Shown here in pieces: positions 5,401-10,574 of a stretch of DNA of 10,574 nucleotides. The stretch is from Candidatus Curtissbacteria bacterium RIFCSPLOWO2_01_FULL_37_9 (lineage in GTDB: Bacteria > Patescibacteriota > Microgenomatia > Curtissbacterales > GWA2-41-24). The notes beneath the pieces were generated by a model. The model made no database searches. It was given only the letters and a program-made list of their open reading frames with translations, and was not told the DNA's origin. The number at the start of each line of letters is the position of its first letter. Position 1 is the stretch's first letter. The stretch is from positions 5,950 to 16,523 of the forward strand of contig MFBN01000050.1 of the NCBI GenBank assembly GCA_001776425.1, given 5' to 3'. The position numbers and the translations under genes were made by a program.

Positions 5401-6586
5401 AGTGAAATCTCTCCTTCAATAATATGACAAGTAAGATGACAAATACAGAGATGTTAATTGTGCAAATGATATTGATCATGCCTTCATTAAAAACATAGCG
5501 AAAGTTATCAGTGATCCAGACAAAACTGAAATACAAATTCGCTACGTAGGTAATAGATAATATACCAACAAAAATCCAAAGATCCTTTTTAAATATCGCT
5601 GCAAGCATTAGAAAGATTAAAGGTGTTAATAGTAATCTTTCATGAACCCTCGTCAAAAAAATAAAACTGCCTAAAAATATCAAAGCTAAAGAAAAATTAA
5701 GAATAAATAGTTTTTCTCCTATTGTGCCGGTTTTATACTTCTTCCAAAAATTCCATAAAATTAAACCGGAAATGACAGAAAAAATTGCCATCCCCCAGTA
5801 CTGCAATGGTATACCCAGCCAAATTTGGGAATCCGGTCTCCACCATCTTTGCCCGATTGCCCAGAAATTGAAAGCATTAACGCTTGTGTACTGGTATTGA
5901 TTTAGACTTACCGAATAACGCTCAAAAATAAATTGTAAAATGTTTAATTTATTAGAAAATGAAATAAAGGCTCCCACAAACAAAAGTAAAGAAACGAATA
6001 CGCCTTTGATAAATTCAAAAATACGCCATTTATCTTTGATCACTATGAGAAGGACGAATGGCAAAAGAAAAACTCCCTGAGGTTTGATAAGTAGAGAAAT
6101 CGCCAGAATTACGCCTGACAACAATATTCTTTTCCGAATTAATAAGATAAAAGTTAGAATATAAAATAAGGTGTTTAAAACATCGATTTGGCCCCAAAGA
6201 GAAGAATTGGCAAAAATGGCGGGGTTAAATGCAAATATTGCGGCTATTACTAAAGCAATTTTTTGATCAAAGAATTTCTTGCTGATTTTATAAGCTACAA
6301 AAACAAGTGTTAAATCGGCTAATATCGCAGGCAACTTATAGATAATTTCCAAAGGAATTGTCAGGCCAATTCCATAAAAGAAGTTTTTAATATGGCCCAA
6401 GAACCACAATACGTATAGATAGCCCGGCAGATAATCCGACCAAGCATCATAAAAATTTTTAAAAGGTATCTCTACTAATCTGTTACTCCACCCAATCCAA
6501 TCTGCCATATCAATCGGTAAACTGCCATAAGGACTGAGGACTAATCTTAAGAGAAGTGCGCTGAAAATTAACAAAATAGTGGTCAT
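5378..6586 (-). CDS. Gpi18-like GT-C glycosyltransferase
   Basis: This 402-aa protein has about ten hydrophobic helices and the architecture of the Gpi18-like/ALG6-8-type mannosyltransferases. The first loop has acidic residues D26 and D29 (PIDMADWIGW), where GT-C enzymes carry their catalytic acid. Then come YLPGYLYVLWFLG, KLPAILADL (about 84-92), FNPAIFANSSLWGQID (about 119-134) and KPQGVFLLPF. The late TRVHERLLL motif (H315, E316, R317) is characteristic of this group (usually HERYL). It should transfer a sugar from a lipid-phosphate donor on the outer membrane face; acceptor and sugar are unknown. It leads the minus-strand run with the PMT-like and GT2 genes. It diverges from the YfhO gene across a 30-bp gap in which a palindrome offers -10 boxes both ways. 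No Shine-Dalgarno is seen. Confidence 0.85.
   Translation of the reverse strand: MTTILLIFSALLLRLVLSPYGSLPIDMADWIGWSNRLVEIPFKNFYDAWSDYLPGYLYVLWFLGHIKNFFYGIGLTIPLEIIYKLPAILADLTLVFVAYKISKKFFDQKIALVIAAIFAFNPAIFANSSLWGQIDVLNTLFYILTFILLIRKRILLSGVILAISLLIKPQGVFLLPFVLLIVIKDKWRIFEFIKGVFVSLLLFVGAFISFSNKLNILQFIFERYSVSLNQYQYTSVNAFNFWAIGQRWWRPDSQIWLGIPLQYWGMAIFSVISGLILWNFWKKYKTGTIGEKLFILNFSLALIFLGSFIFLTRVHERLLLTPLIFLMLAAIFKKDLWIFVGILSITYVANLYFSFVWITDNFRYVFNEGMINIICTINISVFVILLVILLKERFHFDDSKTA
5411..5417 (-). promoter_or_regulatory. Shine-Dalgarno of the PMT-like gene
   Basis: GAAGGAG on the minus strand lies inside the end of the upstream gene, 10 nt before TTG (5400) and 13 nt before ATG (5397). It is the clearest SD in the window and belongs to an operon-internal gene, in contrast to the SD-less first genes. 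Confidence 0.6.
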
Positions 6587-6603
6587 ATAAACTGGTTTAA
6601 ATC

Positions 6604-6609
6604 TATAAT
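6604..6609 (+). promoter_or_regulatory. Perfect -10 for the yfhO-like gene (leaderless)
   Basis: TATAAT lies 7 nt before the ATG at 6617, so the transcript should start at or next to the start codon. TGGTCA (6580-6585), a 4/6 match at 18-bp spacing, is a possible -35. There is no Shine-Dalgarno. Confidence 0.5.
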
Positions 6610-6611
6610 TA

Positions 6612-6617
6612 ATTATA
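6612..6617 (-). promoter_or_regulatory. Mirror -10 for the Gpi18-like operon
   Basis: The 14-bp palindrome TATAATTAATTATA (6604-6617) also places TATAAT on the minus strand, 25 nt before the Gpi18-like ATG. This would give a leader of about 18 nt. No good -35 accompanies it, so AT-rich chance is a real alternative. Confidence 0.3.
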
Positions 6618-8974
6618 TGTTAAAAGCTTGGAAACTTTTGTATTCAAAAGGTTGTCATAGTGATTTTCTAGCAGTAATAATTATTTTTTTGCTTGCCGTC
6701 TTATTCTTCTTTAGGAGTATTTTACAAAATCAAATAATTTGGGGTTTTGACACACCTAAAATAGTATTTCCGTTTATATTTTTATTAGATGAATCATTTA
6801 AATTTTTTCATTTGCCTTTATGGACACCAGATATTTATTTTGGTTTTCCAATAGGCGCTGATGGACAAATACCGTGGTTTTATCCATTTAGTATTTTACA
6901 TGTTTTCTTATCACTTTATCTGGCGGTTTCAATCCTTTCTTTTCTTCATGTTTTTTTAGCAGGAATATTTACTTACATTTTCGCAAGAACAATTAATTTA
7001 GGAAGGCTCGCTTCAATGTTTGCTGGTATTGCTTTTATGTTCAACGGTTTTATTGTCGCTCATATGCAGTATTTTAGTCATATTTATGCTTATGCTTATT
7101 TGCCATTAATCCTTCTGTTTATAGAACTGGCTATTTCGAAAAAAGATAATTTCTACTTTATATTAGCTGGTGGATCATTCGGTTTACAACTTCTTACAGG
7201 TCATCCCAATATACCAGTAATGACGATAATATATGTGGGTCTATATATACTTTTAAGGTCCATATCCAAGTTACCCCGGCTTTTTATAGGTATATTAACT
7301 ACAATAGGTGTAGCTCTTCTTGTTGCACTGCCGTATCTTTTATACACATTGAGATTAATTCCTCTATCCATTAGAGGACAAGGAGTTGAGTTTCTAGATG
7401 CAACAAATGCGTCATTCTCCTTATATGATTTCATAACTTTTATCTTCCCAAATTTCTTTTTTGATAAGATAAATAATACTTGGCTTTTTACTAACAATTG
7501 GCACTTTTGGGGTTACTGGGGACAAATTGAAACCACGGGGTATGTTGGGGTTATCACCGTTTTCCTCACACCTTTTGCACTACTTAAAATAACACGCAAA
7601 AAAGCAACGCCATTTTTTATACTTTTAGTCATCAGTTTATTATTAGCTCTCGGCAAAAATACACCTGTCTATAAGTTATTATTAAATATCCCTATCTTTG
7701 ACGGGCTGAGAGCTCCTGGCAGATTTCTTTTTCTGACTGATTTTTCTCTAGCAATTTTAGCAGGCTTTGGAATCACTTCTTTGTTCCAAATAAAGAATGC
7801 AAAAATAATGAAAATTAATGTAGTCATTATTTCAGTCAGCCTTTTAATTTTTGCTTTTGTAATAACAGGTTATTACTTCGCTAGGTTTTATCCTGAACAA
7901 ATTTATAATTTTATCCTACAAAATTATTCAAAATTAGGTTATGTGGAAAATTTGGACAATCCTGCTTCTTTAAAGCACATGGTTTTAAGTTCATTTCAAG
8001 ACCAAACAAAGACAGGACTAGCTCTCATTGCTATATCAACATTTGTCATCCTGATAATTTGGAATGGGTTTAAAAACTACCTCATTAAATTTGTAGTCAT
8101 TATACTCATCATCATTGACCTGTTTGTTTTTACAAATAAAGTAAATATTTGGAAAAACATTAATGAATTAATTAATACGGAAGACCCAACTATTAATAAG
8201 CTAAAAAATGAATTGACTTACGAGACTGGTAGAATTTATACATTTAGTAATTATTGGAGCAATTTAATGCCGAATCAAATAATGCCCCTGCATATTCCTG
8301 AAGCTAATGGATTTGCATCACTTCCGTTAAGACGATTCGAAAACTGGCAAAAAGCTGCTGAAGCCCAATGGAAAGAGGGTCGTTCAGATTTATTCAAACA
8401 AGGCTCAATAAAATATGTCTTTGATTCTAGAGGATTACTGGAAGTAAAGGATTATTTACCCAGGGCTTATGTTACGAATATGATCTTAGATGTTAAACAA
8501 GGAGAAGAGTCTTTAGCTTTAACAACTTCATCCGCAGTTCAATTAGGTGCAATTGTTTTAGAATCAAACAGTTTTCAGTCAAAAGATCAGAAATTTTTTT
8601 CACAACCTCAGGTTATTCCTGCAAAAATTAATATTTATCGACAAAACTATGTAAAGATAACTTCTAACACTCCATTTGATGGAGTTTTGGTTTTAACAGA
8701 TACGAACTTTCCAGGTTGGGAAGCTTATATTAATGGACAAAAAACTCCTATTTATTCGGCAAATTACCTTTTTAGAGGAGTGAAATTGTCTCACGGAACA
8801 AACATGGTAGAGTTTAAATATAAGCCTAAATTTCTAAATACAGCAATATTTATTTCACTTGGAACTTTTATAACTGTACTGCTCATAACCTTGAAAAAAT
8901 TAATTAAGCTACCTATTTTTAATAAAACCAACCGGCTAGTTTCCACCATAAAACCCCCCAAATTTGGACACTAA
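6617..8974 (+). CDS. YfhO-family large membrane protein
   Basis: This 785-aa protein has a hydrophobic N-terminal two-thirds with roughly a dozen helices and a soluble C-terminal part. Family signatures are IIWGFDTPKIVFPF in the first loop, FGFPIGADGQIPWFYPF, FMFNGFIVAHMQYFSHIYAYAYLPL, LTGHPNIP, and LRAPGRFLFL before the last N-terminal helices. A beta-rich segment near the end (FPGWEAYINGQKTPIYSAN, then FRGVKLSHG...VEFKYKP) is the usual YfhO C-terminal domain, followed by a last helix. YfhO proteins in Firmicutes are GT-C-like enzymes linked to glycosylation of teichoic acids; that role is family knowledge and need not hold here. It diverges from the Gpi18-like operon and its end overlaps the next minus-strand gene by 56 bp. 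TATAAT lies 7 nt before its ATG, suggesting a leaderless mRNA. Confidence 0.88.
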   Translation: MLKAWKLLYSKGCHSDFLAVIIIFLLAVLFFFRSILQNQIIWGFDTPKIVFPFIFLLDESFKFFHLPLWTPDIYFGFPIGADGQIPWFYPFSILHVFLSLYLAVSILSFLHVFLAGIFTYIFARTINLGRLASMFAGIAFMFNGFIVAHMQYFSHIYAYAYLPLILLFIELAISKKDNFYFILAGGSFGLQLLTGHPNIPVMTIIYVGLYILLRSISKLPRLFIGILTTIGVALLVALPYLLYTLRLIPLSIRGQGVEFLDATNASFSLYDFITFIFPNFFFDKINNTWLFTNNWHFWGYWGQIETTGYVGVITVFLTPFALLKITRKKATPFFILLVISLLLALGKNTPVYKLLLNIPIFDGLRAPGRFLFLTDFSLAILAGFGITSLFQIKNAKIMKINVVIISVSLLIFAFVITGYYFARFYPEQIYNFILQNYSKLGYVENLDNPASLKHMVLSSFQDQTKTGLALIAISTFVILIIWNGFKNYLIKFVVIILIIIDLFVFTNKVNIWKNINELINTEDPTINKLKNELTYETGRIYTFSNYWSNLMPNQIMPLHIPEANGFASLPLRRFENWQKAAEAQWKEGRSDLFKQGSIKYVFDSRGLLEVKDYLPRAYVTNMILDVKQGEESLALTTSSAVQLGAIVLESNSFQSKDQKFFSQPQVIPAKINIYRQNYVKITSNTPFDGVLVLTDTNFPGWEAYINGQKTPIYSANYLFRGVKLSHGTNMVEFKYKPKFLNTAIFISLGTFITVLLITLKKLIKLPIFNKTNRLVSTIKPPKFGH

Positions 8975-10085
8975 TGCTAAACAAAATTAAGCCCTTTTTT
9001 AACAGATTTAATTTTCCACCCATTCCTCTTGCAGTTAAATAAACCAAGAATGGAGTAAAAACAACCGAATGTTTCCAGCCAAACTCAGTCCATCCTGGCA
9101 AGAAGTAGATCAGAGAAGGTATAGCCATAAGAATGACTGAAAACCAAGCACCAATCGTTGCAGCGTCTAATTGTCTTTTCCTAAGGGTGTTGAGTGCAAA
9201 TAAAAATACAGGAGTCGTAAATATAATGCTCATTCCGATCCAGGGCGGTCTAAGATAAGGAAAATTGGCAAGAATTTCAGGCCCTTTTAGAAAGTATGTA
9301 TAAAAATTATTGGGAAGATAATTCCAGGAGAACAGGCCGTAAGGGATATAAGAGCTTGGATCATTGGTCACAAAATTTTCGTATCCGGTTTTAAAAATAT
9401 TCCCAAAACGGGCAAAATTGTAATATGAGACTAAAATAAATGGTAATGAAAACCCCAAAAATAAAATAATCGATTTCATAAGATATGCTTTCGGGAGGTT
9501 TATTAAAATCAGTGCAAAAATTAAGACAAAAACAGTTTCAACTCTTGTAGCATAAGCAGCCCCGATAAACAGGCCAACCAAATACGGCCGCTTTTTTCCT
9601 AAAAGTTCATTAATTGATAATAAAATTAAAAAAGAAGCGACGATATATGTATACCACCAAGTTTGATCATGAGCTGCAGAGAAAAATTGTAAAGTTCCGA
9701 AAGCATAAAATGAAGTGAGCCAAAGTTTAAATTTTTCATTGAATTCCATCTTCGATAAGATCCTCCAGAAAATAACAACCCCTGAAGTCGCGATTATCAA
9801 GTTCATAAAACCTTCAGGAGCCTGTAAGCCAAAAATTGCTACTAGTGGCAATAATAAAATAGCTGGCATCGGCCCATAAATGCCATAAATTTTCCCATCT
9901 ACAACAGCAACATCATTGTGCCAACTTGGAGAATTCTGGATTTCAAAGGTACCATGCAAAAATGCATTTGCAATATAAACATGGTGGTTATATATTGATG
10001 GTTTTTGATTAGAGAAAATAAAATAAACAATAAATGTTATAAGAAATACAAAAATCTCTGCCTTATGCTTTCTGAAAAACGTCAT
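8919..10085 (-). CDS. GT-C-like multi-pass membrane protein, putative glycosyltransferase
   Basis: This 388-aa protein has about nine to ten hydrophobic helices and starts with a short basic cytosolic tail (MTFFRKHK). The first outer loop reads YNHHVYIANAFLHGTFEI and then VVDGKIYGIYGPMPAILLLPL. Later come RVETVF, YYNFARFGNIFKTGYENF and FGWKHSVVFTPFLVYLTARGM. This pattern resembles unnamed GT39-like membrane proteins common in AT-rich uncultured bacteria. I do not see the Asp-Glu pair of classical PMTs, so the enzymatic role is inferred from fold and context. A mirror-image -10 (TATACT) 8 nt before the ATG is shared with the divergent miaA gene. The last 56 bp are also coding, on the opposite strand, for the end of the YfhO gene. 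Confidence 0.75.
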   Translation of the reverse strand: MTFFRKHKAEIFVFLITFIVYFIFSNQKPSIYNHHVYIANAFLHGTFEIQNSPSWHNDVAVVDGKIYGIYGPMPAILLLPLVAIFGLQAPEGFMNLIIATSGVVIFWRILSKMEFNEKFKLWLTSFYAFGTLQFFSAAHDQTWWYTYIVASFLILLSINELLGKKRPYLVGLFIGAAYATRVETVFVLIFALILINLPKAYLMKSIILFLGFSLPFILVSYYNFARFGNIFKTGYENFVTNDPSSYIPYGLFSWNYLPNNFYTYFLKGPEILANFPYLRPPWIGMSIIFTTPVFLFALNTLRKRQLDAATIGAWFSVILMAIPSLIYFLPGWTEFGWKHSVVFTPFLVYLTARGMGGKLNLLKKGLILFSISVQIWGVLWWKLAGWFY

Positions 10086-10101
10086 TAATTATTAGTATAC
10101 T
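10072..10101 (+). promoter_or_regulatory. Promoter of miaA (leaderless)
   Basis: TATACT (10096-10101) is 6 nt before the ATG at 10108, so position +1 would fall on the A of the start codon. CTGAAA (10072-10077), a 4/6 match at 18-bp spacing, is a possible -35 and lies inside the start of the divergent gene. No Shine-Dalgarno is seen. Confidence 0.45.
10094..10099 (-). promoter_or_regulatory. -10 of the GT-C-like gene, shared palindrome
   Basis: TATACT on the minus strand lies 8 nt before the ATG at 10085. It is one arm of the palindrome AGTATACT (10094-10101), whose other strand supplies the miaA -10. The -35 region is weak. Confidence 0.4.
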
Positions 10102-10107
10102 TCACCT

Positions 10108-10574
10108 ATGTTAACTTCCAGAAGAGCTTTAGTAATTTTCGGTCCGACTGCAAGCGGTAAAACTGCACTTGCCATAAGGCTTGCCAAAAGGTTCAACGGT
10201 GAGATTATTTCTGCCGATTCACGGCAGGTATACAAAGGTCTTGACATCGGAACCGGTAAAGTAAGCTTCGAATCAAAAGTAGAGAAGCACAGGAAATATT
10301 GGATCGTCGATGGAGTAAAAATCCACGGGTTCGATTTAATTGATCCGGGTATTTCTTTTACCGTCGCAGATTTCCTAAAATTTACTTACACCTCAATTAT
10401 TCAAATCATTAAAGTGAATAAGTTGCCGATTGTTGTGGGTGGAACTGGTTTTTATATTAAAGCTTTGATTGATGGAATCGGGTCAATCGGAATCCCGCAA
10501 AATCCAATGCTTCGTCAAGAACTTGAAGGTTTGGCAGCCCAACAGCTTTACCAAAAACTACTAAAGATTGATCC
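10108..10574 (+). CDS. miaA: tRNA dimethylallyltransferase MiaA, N-terminal part (partial)
   Basis: The frame is open from ATG at 10108 to the window edge, about 155 codons. It shows the MiaA P-loop GPTASGKT (12-19), the substrate block ADSRQVYKGLDIGTGK (36-51), DLIDPGISFTVADF (76-89), and VVGGTGFYIKALIDG (about 109-123). MiaA adds a dimethylallyl group from DMAPP to A37 of UNN-decoding tRNAs; MiaB then methylthiolates it. The Asp of the DS(R)QVY motif (D37), the general base in this family, and T113 of the GGTG block are present. MiaB is encoded about 7 kb upstream on the same strand, with the glycosylation block between. The C-terminal part lies outside the window. The gene diverges from the GT-C-like gene with a 22-bp gap. 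Confidence 0.95.
   Translation, partial: MLTSRRALVIFGPTASGKTALAIRLAKRFNGEIISADSRQVYKGLDIGTGKVSFESKVEKHRKYWIVDGVKIHGFDLIDPGISFTVADFLKFTYTSIIQIIKVNKLPIVVGGTGFYIKALIDGIGSIGIPQNPMLRQELEGLAAQQLYQKLLKID

Noticed and set aside
8299..8325. EANGFAS peptide in the YfhO-like protein, identical to residues of the hairpin-encoded SEANGFAS in the 139-aa protein
   Set aside because: The nucleotide sequence differs and forms no hairpin here, so it is not a second copy of the repeat; the match is probably coincidence.
1..10574. CRISPR array, tRNA or rRNA gene, transposase, or integrase
   Set aside because: I saw no regularly spaced repeats, tRNA-like cloverleaf, rRNA core sequence or mobile-element enzyme on either strand.

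Overview
The window is an A+T-rich, densely packed bacterial chromosome segment. It best fits a small-genome Candidate Phyla Radiation (Patescibacteria) organism, with Microgenomates as my best guess. The grounds are the MiaB sequence style, very short intergenic gaps, strong TAA stop bias, and short GC-rich palindromes embedded in reading frames. That placement is recollection-based inference. All frames stay open under the standard genetic code. No stretch over 300 bases lacks a gene.

Left end (1-3042): the tail of RNase Y, then an HU-type nucleoid protein behind a near-consensus promoter. Two small unrecognised genes follow on the minus strand; one carries a textbook EF-hand-like calcium-binding loop. 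Next come a DgkA-family lipid kinase and the tRNA methylthiotransferase MiaB. Three neighbouring genes (139-aa protein, dgkA, miaB) each contain a GC-rich inverted repeat that is translated in frame, resembling the in-frame palindromic elements known from Rickettsia.

Middle (3039-10085): a membrane glycosylation block. On the minus strand, a Gpi18-like GT-C glycosyltransferase, a PMT-like GT-C protein and a GT2 polyprenyl-phosphate glycosyltransferase form a likely operon. A 785-aa YfhO-family protein diverges from it on the plus strand. A further GT-C-like multi-pass protein on the minus strand runs into the YfhO gene tail-to-tail with a 56-bp overlap. The likely scheme is that the GT2 enzyme charges a polyprenyl phosphate with a sugar, and the GT-C enzymes transfer that sugar on the outer membrane face to protein or glycan acceptors.

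Right end (10108-10574): the start of miaA. Its product makes the i6A37 that MiaB then methylthiolates, so both steps of ms2i6A37 synthesis lie in the window, about 7 kb apart.

Expression signals: several first genes have a -10-like hexamer only 6-9 nt before the ATG and no Shine-Dalgarno, suggesting leaderless mRNAs. In the two divergent gene pairs, a palindrome supplies -10 hexamers on both strands. Clear SD-like sequences appear at the operon-internal PMT gene and before the 118-aa gene.
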